A DNA stretch of 64,000 nucleotides, taken from the NCBI RefSeq assembly GCF_932274485.2, contig NC_065880.2:78921730-78985729 (forward strand). Direction: 5' to 3'. The DNA is from Patella vulgata. Taxonomy: Eukaryota; Mollusca; Gastropoda; Patellidae. A model generated the notes under the pieces. The model had not been told where the DNA came from, did not search any database, and saw nothing but the letters and a program-made list of their open reading frames with translations. Positions 54,730 through 64,000 of the stretch are shown here, piece by piece. Position 1 is the first letter of the stretch. Every line of letters starts with the position of its first letter. The translations under genes were made by a program, and so were the position numbers.

Positions 54730-55080
54730 AAATGAAATGAAATGGGGTTTAACGTCCTAATGTTCTGCTCCTATACTGGGCTAATGAAGACGGGCATACG
54801 CCATACAGTGCGCTATGAGGGAAATTTTGCCCGGGCAGCGGCACTATCGCCTACTCTTATAACGAATTCCAACTGCCAATGGATCCTTTACGTGCATTCC
54901 AATGTATACACGGGACCTCTGTTTTTCGTCTCATCCGAAGGACTAGACAGCGGTCCTTGTCAGGCCCTCCGTTCTGCACCACTGACAAGGGGAAACCACT
55001 TCGGAAAATCCAGATGAACTTTCTCGGCCAATGCAGGGATCGAACACCCGACCTCCAGGCTAGCGAGCCAGCTTCTTAAG
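54730..55080 (-). repeat. SINE-B, near-complete
   Basis: GAAATGAAATGGGGTTTAAC, CGGGCATACGCCATACAG, GATCGAACACCCGACCTC, head to about GCCAGCTTCTTAAG. Reverse strand. Confidence 0.9.
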
Positions 55081-55232
55081 GCTGACAATTAAACAATAAA
55101 CATGCGGATTTTTGTAGCAGCCTACCATCTAATTAATAAATTTTTTTCCTTCCTTCCTTTGGATTATAGAAGTTTGGGTTGTTTGTGAAAAACAGAAAGC
55201 AACAATTTAGGAAGGTATCAAGTTTGATAATC

Positions 55233-55297
55233 TTTATTGATTCCAAATATTCCAAATGGAATTAGGAAAATATCCGATTATTCGTCAAGTTCATCGG
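55233..55297 (-). other. candidate terminal exon of cationic peptide gene 2
   Basis: On the - strand a good acceptor (GTTTATTTCAG) precedes CCGATGAACTTGACGAATAA, which in one frame reads DELDE then stop, an acidic ending like that of gene 1. AATAAA follows (complement at 55,233-55,238). Which upstream donor it joins is unresolved. Confidence 0.4.
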
Positions 55298-55753
55298 CTG
55301 AAATAAACAAACACCAGTTAATTCTATTTTTTGTGTACAACAATATTTATTTTCATTGATTCAGATGTCATAGCCTGTATTTATTTTTTTAGGGAGAAGA
55401 GCTTTGTAAGTAAATTTATTTGTCCCTATGATGATTTGTGATCAATAAAATATGTTTAAATAAATTTATTTTCATTGATTAAGATTTCATAGCCTGACAT
55501 AAATTTCGTTTCGTCATTTTCATTCTTATTTGTTTTATTATGTAAGTAAAAGAGGTATCAGCGTACTATAGACCTTTAATTGAGTAAGACGTCATCACCG
55601 CCATCTTGGAATTGTAATGTCATAGCAAAATCAATCGATGTCGATCGTACATGTATTGACAGGGCCCCCAAGATATGCAGAGGTTGTGGCCCAGTTCCAG
55701 GATACTTATATTATAAATACTTGCTTGCTTCTGGATCTATTTCAATATGTCGT

Positions 55754-55906
55754 TTAGCATACCCTTGCCAGGACTCGACCAGTAGGACTATTCGCAAAAT
55801 CATTCAATCTTCTAGATAAAGTGCGCCCTGCTCTTCTCCAGAAACCGCATTCTCCTTGTGGAACCAACAATACGGCGACAAGAACAGCTATGATAACACA
55901 CTTCAT
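55754..55906 (-). CDS. secreted cationic peptide precursor (antimicrobial-like), gene 2
   Basis: ATG at 55,906 follows the acceptor CTTTTCCAG by one base, as in gene 1 and the EF-hand genes. Signal peptide MKCVIIAVLVAVLLVPQGEC, then GFWRRAGRTLSRRLNDF and ANSPTGRVLARVC to the stop. It shares with gene 1 the signal ending G-[DE]-C, the G-aromatic start, the RA-R spacing and PTGR. As read without splicing it is 50 residues and lacks the acidic tail. A donor GG|GTATGC at 55,763 could instead lead to the exon near 55,297. Because of this the C-terminus is uncertain and the copy may be shortened or inactive. Confidence 0.6.
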   Translation of the reverse strand: MKCVIIAVLVAVLLVPQGECGFWRRAGRTLSRRLNDFANSPTGRVLARVC

Positions 55907-55923
55907 TCTGGAAAAGAGATATA

Positions 55924-55975
55924 GAGGAATGGGGTTTAACGTCCACTCCACACAAACTATGTCATTTTGTGACTA
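55924..55975 (-). repeat. SINE-A 3' fragment
   Basis: GGGGTTTAACGTCCACTCC to ATGTCATTTTGTGACTATG, just upstream of peptide gene 2. Confidence 0.6.
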
Positions 55976-56087
55976 TGTAACACTATTATATTGATAACAG
56001 AGATCACTTTCGTAAATATATGATTTACATGTACTTACATCAGGAACATAAACATAAACCAGCAACATAAATTAAACAGGAACATAC

Positions 56088-56659
56088 ATTATCACCCAAT
56101 AATACATTCTACATTAGATATCGCTTGTGTGATATATTTCATAATCTACTGCGATATCTCCTTAGGAGATATCGCTTTACATGAATTTGCCTCAGGAGAT
56201 ATCGCTTTACATGAATTTGATTGGTCAGTTGAAAAGGAACTACTTTTTTTATTTTCAAAGAACAGTTCATTTCTTATTAAAAGTAACTTTTCTTAAATTA
56301 AAAATGAACTATTGTTATTCAATTGAAATTGATGAAAACACTGGGTCAATATACATGAATTTGCCTCAGGAGATATCGCTTTACATGAATTTGATTGGTC
56401 AGTTGAAAAGGAACTACTTTTTTTATTTTCAAAGAACAGTTCATTTCTTATTAAAAGTAACTTTTCTTAAATTAAAAATGAACTATTGTTATTCAATTGA
56501 AATTGATGAAAACACTGGGTCAATATAAAGGACTTTGCAATGGTTGAATTGCTGTCAAAAAATGATGTATTACTACGCCGTAATGTTCAGTAAAAGTGAA
56601 ATCTACAGCAAAGAATTATATTTATCTATTTGTGCATGTAAGAAGGGATTGGGTGATAA
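56088..56659. mobile_element. TIR element with internal 174-bp tandem repeat
   Basis: TTATCACCCAAT at the left, ATTGGGTGATAA at the right. The interior has inverted GCGATATC/GATATCGC motifs and two in-frame copies of a 174-bp unit (56,181-56,528). Confidence 0.75.
56181..56528 (+). repeat. 174-bp tandem duplication (x2), open in one frame
   Basis: ATGAATTTGCCTCAGGAGAT starts each copy (56,181 and 56,355). 174 is divisible by three, so one + frame stays open for 115 codons. Composition and context (inside a TIR element, AT-rich) do not support a real protein. Confidence 0.85.
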
Positions 56660-56663
56660 ATAA

Positions 56664-56756
56664 AATATCAACACTCGTTGATAAAGTAAAAAAAACTCGG
56701 CAGAGCCTCGTTTTTTGTTACTTTATCAACTTGTGTTGATATTTTTTGATATCAAA
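56664..56756. repeat. hairpin next to the TIR element
   Basis: ATATCAACACTCGTTGATAA and TTATCAACTTGTGTTGATAT are inverted around CTCGGCAGAGCCTCG. Confidence 0.8.
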
Positions 56757-56764
56757 AAAGACTG

Positions 56765-57305
56765 GTAGGAGATTCTATATTTAAACAGGAACTAAACTAC
56801 ATCATGAACATAAACAATAACATCAGCACAGTACATGAATAGTTTTAAGATAACCATCACTACAGAAAGCACATGGTCTTATACATCCTCGTCTAGCTGA
56901 TCTGGGATCGAGATTGAAAATCACTTTGTTTTACATGCACTGCCAAAGGCGGAACACATTACTTATTTTAAAAGGCGGAACACGGACATTACTTCTTCAA
57001 CATGTACCAAGTTTGAAATTTCGTGTAAGTATATAACTGATTACATATTTTAACATATCGTCAGATATCCTCTCACAGTCTAATATAACAACTTTTGGTC
57101 TTCGAAGGAACTATTTGTGAGCAGAAATTCGCCCCTGTATCTGTTATCACTCGTCACTTCAGTCTTTTTCCTTTTGAGTTCGTCACTTCCGTTTTTTGTA
57201 ACCTTGGTTACGCATCATCTATCGTAGCAATGATCTCTGTGGGTGTTAAAATTATATTTAGAACGTGTTAAACAAGTTCTGTCACATGTGATAATGACGG
57301 ACACC
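56765..57305. other. no gene recognised
   Basis: AT-rich. A short local direct repeat (AAGGCGGAACAC near 56,945 and 56,982) is the only structure seen. Confidence 0.4.
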
Positions 57306-57309
57306 GATA

Positions 57310-57745
57310 TTATCCTTTAAAGTAGCTAAGTCTCTAACTCAATATCATCCAGTCGACGACATTGGAAACACGAATAATCTGTCAATTTAAATCAACATAG
57401 ATGTTGTGATCTTACCCGGAAAAGATGGGCTTCTTATATCAAATATTTAAGACAAAATAAACATTTTACCATTGGTATACGAATCGTGTACCATAATGCG
57501 CTTCAACGCCATTTGTAACAACTGAACTCGAAGAACGAGGCTAGACATATTCCAAAATTCATTTCCAAAGGTGACGCCTTAATCTTATTGAAGAGCATGC
57601 ACAATAAATACTGGAATAACAAGACGATAGAGATTTCAATTAGATTAAGACTTCTGGCGTAGGCTGTGTCGCCGAACATAACTGATTTGAAATTAAGAGT
57701 AAAAACGGAAACGATTGAATGTAAATCCGTTTATATACATTCCTA
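57310..57745 (+). repeat. conserved segment, copy 3
   Basis: Matches 48,155-48,580 in order and orientation with moderate divergence, including ACGAATCGTGTACCATAATG and the TATA-like GTTTATATACATTCC. No gene follows on the + strand. Confidence 0.6.
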
Positions 57746-58111
57746 TTACATTATTATATGCGTTGCGACCCATTTGTGTCAATTTCCTGGTCCCAAATAT
57801 TAGCGATTTAGCCCCTTTAAATTTTGAGTAGTTTCCTAATTCTATCTAGATGATCGTCCCTGTACACTTTTATTCAAATACACTTTTATAATTCTTACTC
57901 TTACAGGTGTATGTCTTATTATATTTTATGCAATTACACAGCTGTAATTGACCTGTAATTACTGCAATATGCTGGGGGAAACTAGTAAATCTTGTAAAGG
58001 TAGATTTAATAATCATAATCAGAGGGAAATTCAGAAAATGCACGAAGGACTATGGATACAGAGATCAAGCAATTCAAAAACTTCCCGGCTCAGGCCATCT
58101 CACAAAGGAGG

Positions 58112-58520
58112 GGGGGGGCGTATGTCGGTCGACCTTGCAACTGGAAGCAACTGAAAAAGGTCGACCTCAGCGCATCTTACAACGCTTTGCAACTAGTTGC
58201 ACATGTTCAACTTTCTGCAACTAATTGCAGTCGACATGAGCAACAGGTGTCAATACGTTTCCATGGAAATAACAAATAAAATCACGTGGTAAGGAAAATG
58301 TGTCATGCGATTATAAATAAGCAAATGGAAGCGAACGAAGGCACCCACTTTTCAAATGTTGATGATGTCGACAATAATATATTGTAATCGTTATAATGTC
58401 ATCGTTATAAGTTCCGAGTCGACAGGAGCGATCCAATTTCAGTTGTTGATATAATCGACATAAGCCCACTTGCAACTGACTGCAACTAGTTGCCTTGAGT
58501 TGCAAAGTCGACATAAGCCC
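58112..58520. mobile_element. TIR element with GGGGC ends
   Basis: GGGGCGTATGTCGGTCGACC at the left against the inverse of CAAAGTCGACATAAGCCCC at the right; sub-terminal TTGCAACT/AGTTGCAA motifs on both sides. No transposase frame. Confidence 0.7.
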
Positions 58521-58529
58521 CGCTTCAAT

Positions 58530-59060
58530 ACTGCTGTAACACTATATAGGAAACATGGATAACTAAAGTACAGACCATTTTCCCCATATGGTCTCAATAA
58601 TAGATTTGAAAACATTGATTATAATAATCGTATTGAAAATACTTTGATTACAAGAAACTGTTATAAAAAAACGTTCAATAAAAGAAAATCGAAATTTCAA
58701 AATGAATGAATTTATTCTATACGGTATGCCAATTCCATATTTCCGATAAAGTGGCGAATATCGAACGAACCAAGATCTTTGTGATATAAGCCTAAAATTA
58801 TGGTTGCATCAAAATCGGAAAAATATTGTGGCCTCTATATAGCGGGTCTACAACCTTGATATACCACATTTGCATTATTTGATGGGCGGCAATTTTGTCC
58901 GTCAGTTTTGGGCCAATCTTCACGAAATTCGACCTCAACCATCATTGCGGTGTAACGGATATATATTCACACGTTTTTTTAATCGGATAATAATTGTGAC
59001 CTCTAGAGGGACCACAAGCTAAAAACGCGATTTTTCGTACAGTCCAGGGCCATAATTCAG
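58530..59060. other. no gene recognised
   Basis: AT-rich; ATATAGCGGGTCTACAA and GACCTCTAGAGGGACCAC suggest old repeat debris but no borders were found. Confidence 0.4.
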
Positions 59061-59067
59061 GAAGTTT

Positions 59068-59228
59068 TGTACGGAACTGTGGGTAATCCACTAGTAACAT
59101 AATGCTGATTGGTGAATCAAATATCTGACGTCATAGTCTCACTTGCTGCTCGTATGACCTTTGACGTGACCTATCGCAACAACCGGTCAGATCTTCATGA
59201 AATATAGATCTGTATTTTAATCAGATTG
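59068..59228. mobile_element. fragment of the 350-bp TIR element
   Basis: GTACGGAACTGTGGGTAATC to TTTTAATCAGATTG aligns with the right half of 15,853-16,202. Confidence 0.75.
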
Positions 59229-59239
59229 TGATATTGCTT

Positions 59240-60005
59240 GGATCTCTTGCCAATCGGGCTATTCGACGAGAACGAAAGAAATATATACCTGTTTCCTAAC
59301 AGTGGTTAGTATTTTAACCTTGTGCAGGCTAACTACTTGGATTTAAATCAAACTTCATAGGAAGTTTCATTATGACCCTTTGATGTATTTTCTTGAGCTT
59401 TCTTTTTCTGCACTTCTTCTCAATAACTACTGGATGGATTTCAAACTTTAAAGAGGCAAAATAGTTCAACTTTTCAACTTAAAACCAATATCTTTAAAAA
59501 CTAACAATGAATTTTGCCATTTCAGTTATGAGAGTGCTACGCTCATATGACAGCCTAAAGACACTCTGGGAGGGGAGATGAATCTGCGAAAACCAGAGCA
59601 GATAACATCAGTGAATTTAAGACAATATACCGCAACAATTTCCTAGGTAAAAGCATGACCATTTTGAATAGGCTAACCATTTATGACAATCATTTTCAAG
59701 AAACTGCTTTAAGATACTTTTCCAAACAGACACATTAAACTTATTTTAAATGGCTGTAAAAGTCCCTGTATAATGATATTTAATAAAGAAAGCTGACATT
59801 GACATGGCAGAACACATGAAATGCCTGTTTATATATGTATGGCTTGGTGTCAGGTTTAAAACCTTTTTTTTTGTCTACAAAAATACAAGACAATGTTGTC
59901 ATAAATTTGGCTAGTTGTTTCTAAACTTAAAGCCCCTTTGTACTCAAATGCTGAGAATAGTCGAGCGCGTTTCTTTAAATAATTTATAATAAAGTTTGAC
60001 ATTCA
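59240..60005. other. intron-like DNA, no gene recognised
   Basis: AT-rich, leading to a polypyrimidine/AG at 60,011. Confidence 0.4.
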
Positions 60006-60011
60006 TTTCAG

Positions 60012-60208
60012 GTGTTGGGTTTATCGCCCAATGAACAATTTTCGCTTGTTAACCATCTGGGCCATAGCATGGATGTACATACAATTCATTATCGCCAAAC
60101 TTCGTCAGCAATTGAGCGTGTTGACATATCGAAAATGATGTTGATTCAAGAAAATAACCTGGGTGAAAAATATGCCGGAAAGAAACTCAGCGAAATTGAT
60201 TTGGACGG
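60012..60208 (+). CDS. exon with tyrosine-recombinase C-terminal motif
   Basis: Bounded by acceptor ATTCATTTCAG and a possible donor GACG|GTACTT. It reads LSPNEQFSLVNHLGHSMDVH, then TIHYRQTSS, DISKMMLIQE and KYAGKKLSEIDLD. LGH followed by eight residues and Tyr is the spacing of the last catalytic residues of tyrosine recombinases (LGH...Y), and the trailing K-GK-L-EI block is seen in recombinase-like proteins of many aquatic animals. It could be a host gene that captured a recombinase domain or a piece of an old mobile element. No neighbouring exon was recognised, so the gene is partial and unnamed. Confidence 0.5.
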
Positions 60209-60299
60209 TACTTCTGTTTTTCTGATAACTGTTAATAGTACACGAATTATTAAACTGAGTACAACTTGCTCATGGTGAGCTCTTGTCTGATTGTTCATT

Positions 60300-61325
60300 G
60301 GTCTACTACTTGAAGTGAGAAACATACTGAGGAATATTTGATTTCTTACAATTACTTTTAATAACAATGAAACAGAATATTGAATGAATATATAATGGAA
60401 GCACAATATAAAGCTTTGCATGCATAATATTTTGTTTAATGTGCAATGACCTGAGAAAAAATTAGTTGAATTCTTTACAGAAATCAGAGTTGCATCTGAT
60501 GAGTAGATACATTTTGGTGTGGAAGAGCTGAATGAAGGTATATATGGAATTTATGAATATTATAGATATGTGTGTATGACAAAGTGAACTTTATACTTTT
60601 CATCAAATTAAACGATCATTTAGGTGCATAAACTCTGCTATATTTGATAATATACGATATTGACGTTTCACCTCTGTATAAACTTGGTTAAGGCGCGGAC
60701 TCCCTACGATCTTATTAAACATCTAATCTAATTGGTCAGTGTATCATTCTATGACCTGACAATGACATCCAAGGAAATATGCAGTGTAATTACAGACATC
60801 ATAATCTGATAAATAAACAATACCATATATGGTGATCACTCTTGTCCATCTTCCCTAATTGTTCAACGCAATAAGCAAGCGTTTACTGACAGTAAGTCAG
60901 ACTTGGAACAGAGCTCCTACCGAATTTTGTCTATTTCATGCTCTTAATAAAGGCCTTGTCAATTATGCTGATCTTCTGTTATCTGTAGTGTTACATATGT
61001 GTTGAGGACCAGAATGGTATTTCACCATTATAAAAGGCGAAATACCAATTTAATTTCACTAGTATTTCCATATAAATCATTACAAAGTATAAATTAAACA
61101 AATTTATGTTTATTGAATTGACATTGTTATTAATTAAATTTGCAATTTTACTGAACAGGATAGTTTGGAACATGGTTTTCTGACTACGAATCCAAGTGAT
61201 TAAATAGTTAAAAAATTGTAACATAATACCATGCTTTCAATCTAATAAAATAAACTTCAGGTGCCCCAGCAGCCGATACAGAATTAACAGCTGTGATGGA
61301 CGATGATGGATACACCCCAGGAAAA
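60300..61325. other. no gene recognised
   Basis: AT-rich DNA without convincing frames or repeats. Confidence 0.4.
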
Positions 61326-61330
61326 GTTTT

Positions 61331-62030
61331 ATTATCCCGCGCCGAACGAAGTTAGGGAGGGATATTGAAATGGGGTTCGTCCGTCCGTCCGATTTCGTTT
61401 CCGGAGCATATCTCATAAACCGTTCAAGATATCTTTCTGAAACTTTGCACACACATCAACCTATTACAGTAGTCGTGCCTTTTGCCATTTAGGAATTTCT
61501 GGGATTGATATTTTGTGTGTATTTAGGAATTACTTGGGATTTATATTTTTTGTGTTTCCATGGAAACACATTTGACTTAGTTTTTGGTGTACAATTTTGT
61601 TTCCGGAGCATATCGCATAAACCGTTCAAGATATCTTTCTGAAACTTTGCACACACATCAACCCGTTACAGTAGTTGTGCCTTTTGCTATTTAGGAATTT
61701 CTGGGATTGATATTTTGTGTGTTTCCATGGAAACAAATTTTACTTAGTTTTTGCCATTACAATTTTGTTTTCGGAGCATATCGCATAAATCGTTCAAGAT
61801 ATCTTCATGGCACTTATTTTGAATTTCTCAGATTTGATAATTTTATATGTTTCCATGGAAACACATTTGACTGTTCAAGATACCTTTAAAATAATTTTAC
61901 CCATTATTTTATTTTCTGAAATCCAGCCTTCCATCCTGATTTTGTTTCTGGAGCATATTTTATTATCTGTCCAAGAAATCTTATTGAAACTTTGTACAAA
62001 CATTAACCTATTATAGTATTTTATTTTCAG
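61331..62030. repeat. ~170-200-bp tandem repeat, four diverged units
   Basis: CCGGAGCATATCGCATAAAC and TTCAAGATATCTTTCTGAAA recur near 61,399, 61,598, 61,767 and 61,939. Preceded by CGAACGAAGTTAGGGAGGGA and CCGTCCGTCCG. A repeat of this kind is common in bivalve and gastropod DNA (recollection, not checked). Confidence 0.8.
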
Positions 62031-62049
62031 ATGTATAAGTTTATTGTTT

Positions 62050-63060
62050 CACATACAGCAGCTAATTGAGGTAGGCAAAGGTTGTTGTGCAAACCTTACA
62101 GGGAGTAGCGACCTTGCCTTGCCGAGCTACTGTGATCAGAGTATGAAATTCTGTGAATTGATATTCCATGTGTCGGAATATGGGATTTGTCTAAAGCTCC
62201 AGTTCCTTCCTATGTAGTCATGTCTAATTTTTAAAACCAGAGCTTAATGTCATAAATTATCTCGAATCTTCTAGTAAATATCAATCAGTCATTTGTTTTC
62301 AGAAATATAGAGCAATATCTACTAAACAGGGCCACAATATTAGGACCAGTGACACTGTTTGCGAAATCTGATACATTTTTATATTGATTACCAATAGCAT
62401 AAACAAGTTATTTTTCCTTATTTCTTCCAAACAAGTGCAAGGGCGCGGGATGTTGATGACTAGTCATCTTGTTTTGGTTGCCGTGCGCGTTGCTATTTAG
62501 ACGTACCGGTAATACAAGACTCCCATAGGGGCTGTAAAAAGGACAGAATAAGCCAGCACAGAATCCTTACCCGATAAACCTTTTGATTGGAATAGGGAAT
62601 AAGCCAATTGCATGATGATCAAAATCATAGAATTGGAGAACACAGTCAGTACATCGCGGAGACCCCTCTTCGATCTGTTTTCAATATGTGCTGATCACAA
62701 ACTAGAACAATACCTAATTAGGCTATTGACTTTTTTTATTTAAATTGTTTCCTGATAAGTATTAACAAATTTATTATCTATATGATAAAAACAACAGTCC
62801 TCACAATAGTTATTTGTCTATCACGATTCTCGATAATAAAACCAAAGATGTCAACAATGGCTCTTCACTGCATCAAAGGAGTCTGACCTTCTATCCCTAT
62901 ATATATGCATACACCATGTTTAACCAGACAATATATAATGAAAAAGAACAGGGATGCAATGCCTGTTCAAGACTCAATTTTACCTGCGCTCGCTTCAGCT
63001 CGGTTTTATTCAACAATTCGTAATGTCAGGCAATTTAACCCCTGCCGATTCACTTAGATA
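62050..63060. other. no gene recognised
   Basis: Mixed-composition DNA. A 14-bp palindrome GATGACTAGTCATC lies near 62,455. Nothing else supported. Confidence 0.4.
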
Positions 63061-63363
63061 TGTTTTTTCTTCAATCTAGTCGTTTTGATTTGCATAAATA
63101 CTCCCTCAAAACGGTTTCGTCCATTTCCACTCTTGTCACAAACTCCATGCGTTGACGTCACACAAAAGCAATCCGCAGTGACTAGACCATTGAAACAAGT
63201 GCCAAGGATATTTTTAGTTTTTCTCCCCCTTTCCATTTCCCCCCTTTTGTATTGCGATTTTTGTCGACTTTTTGCTGTAGAATCAAAGAAGGGGTTTTGG
63301 TGTGTATTCATCATTTTGAAGCGGAAGTATACAAGACTTGAGAGGTTGGTTAGGTTTTTGTGT

Positions 63364-63598
63364 GAAGTGCGTACCTTGAGGAGAACGCTAGATCGGCGAC
63401 GGTCCTGCACATATGACGTCGTATGTGGATTTTGCGTTAGGGTTAGGCCAGGGTTACGGTCAGCGCTAGCCCTGTTTACATCTCGAGACTTTGACGACGT
63501 CTGCTGGTTCTAACCCTTTCCCTAAACCATAATCCACATATGACGTCATATGTGCAGGACCGTCGCCGATCTAGCGTTCTCCTCAAGGTACGCGCTTC
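63364..63598. mobile_element. hairpin MITE, ~68-bp near-perfect inverted arms
   Basis: Left arm GAAGTGCGTACCTTGAGGAG onward; right arm is its inverse with one or two changes. The arms include CGGCGACGGTCCTGCACATA and TGACGTC. The loop holds AGGGTTAGGCC and CCCTGTTTACATCTCGAGAC, linking it to the elements at 965 and 53,012. Confidence 0.9.
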
Positions 63599-63692
63599 AT
63601 CTTGTAGATTTGTTTTGCGTGTAGTGCGGTCCCCCTGCACATACCATTAGACATAGTTGACACTTTTTTTATAATTTGAAACGTTACCAGTC

Positions 63693-64000
63693 ATGGATAC
63701 ATTTTTAATTAAAAGGCCCGTGCTAGATGCCGAGCATGCTTAGGGCCCACCAGCTAAAAAAGAATCACACTCAACCGATAGGCCTATCCGCGATTCTGAT
63801 TCAGAAGCTGTCATTATGTTGACTAAAAAGACTGAGTCTGACGACCCTATCCGGCCTAATACCGTTAATAAAAAGGCCAAAGAAGGCAGGGTGTACATTG
63901 TACAAGTATCGACCTGAATGGCAGAAGATGCACTCTTGTGTCAGGTTAGTTACTGACGTTAGTTATTTATATATCGTCTGCTTTGAGGGTTCCCATGATG
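63693..64000 (+). pseudogene. possible N-terminus of a hAT-like (zinc-finger/DUF4371 type) protein, cut by the window edge
   Basis: MDTFLIKRPVLDAEHA, then a stop codon, then GPPAKKESHSTDRPI, acidic-serine stretch, and further on (in another frame) YKYRPEWQKMHSCVRLVTDV. A short M-D-x-F-L-[IK]-R start, a low-complexity region with PAKK, and a Trp/Cys block that would open a TTF-type finger are usual in hAT-derived proteins. Two lesions are seen, so this copy is probably dead. Low certainty. Confidence 0.3.

Noticed and set aside
56181-56528. 115-codon frame with two identical halves
   Set aside because: It stays open only because a 174-bp non-coding unit is duplicated; it is inside a TIR element and has no homology I recognise.
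59068-59228. Possible fifth EF-hand gene relic, because it resembles DNA just upstream of exon 2
   Set aside because: The matching part is a TIR element with its own target duplication in A, B and D, so this is another copy of the element, not of the gene.
61237-61452. 71-codon - strand frame
   Set aside because: Overlaps the ~170-bp tandem repeat and has no family features.
63054-63513. 118- and 142-codon frames on opposite strands
   Set aside because: They run through the hairpin MITE and have no recognisable domain; low-complexity composition.

Overview
This is a non-coding-rich, intron-containing animal sequence. It carries tRNA-derived SINEs with (CT)n and (ATTTC)n tails, many small terminal-inverted-repeat DNA transposons, a LINE tail and multi-exon genes. 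The SINE types and the tandem families of small secreted peptides suggest a marine mollusc, probably a gastropod; that assignment is inference, since no rRNA or mitochondrial marker is present.

Region 1 (1-6.6 kb): the last five coding exons of a GH29 alpha-L-fucosidase on the + strand. Its introns are filled with SINEs, a TTAA-flanked MITE, a minisatellite that has copied the exon/donor junction, and a hAT element with an 8-bp target duplication. 6.6-10.3 kb is AT-rich and repeat-littered, with no gene seen.

Region 2 (10.3-48.1 kb): a multicopy locus of a tiny secreted, strongly acidic EF-hand peptide (80 aa precursor, about 60 aa mature). Copies A and B (+ strand) lie in an ~8.3-kb direct tandem duplication (10,329-18,635 and 18,636-26,881). 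Copies C and D (- strand) lie beyond a Tc1-like transposon and a SINE-rich centre, so the locus is organised as a large, decayed inverted repeat. All four copies read intact, share the same phase-1 intron inside the calcium-binding loop, and have a 3'-UTR intron. Two broken pieces of exon 1 (37.03 kb and 46.44-46.57 kb) mark partial duplications. The second is a chimeric junction where a complete A/B-like copy was joined onto a C-like 5' flank.

Region 3 (48.1-57.8 kb): two small genes in opposite orientation (50.6 kb + and 55.9 kb -) for arginine-rich amphipathic secreted peptides. They start GW or GF after the signal peptide, share a PTGR motif, and at least one has an acidic tail. This signal / cationic peptide / acidic tail layout resembles antimicrobial-peptide precursors such as piscidins and styelins. 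Their start codons sit just after a splice acceptor exactly as in the EF-hand genes, which suggests a common gene architecture. A LINE 3' end, a Mutator-like element with a nested foldback, and SINEs fill the rest.

Region 4 (57.8-64 kb): mostly unannotated AT-rich DNA with several inverted-repeat elements, a mollusc-type ~170-bp tandem repeat, one exon resembling the C-terminal part of a tyrosine recombinase, and at the right edge a possible N-terminus of a hAT-like protein.

SINE names used here: SINE-A has a head reading TGGCCGAATGGTTAGCGC and a CT-rich tail. SINE-B has a head reading GGTGGCTGAGTGGGTAAGAC and an ATTTC tail. SINE-C has an AAC tail. These are local labels. Positions of repeat ends are to within about 10 bases unless a target duplication is quoted.
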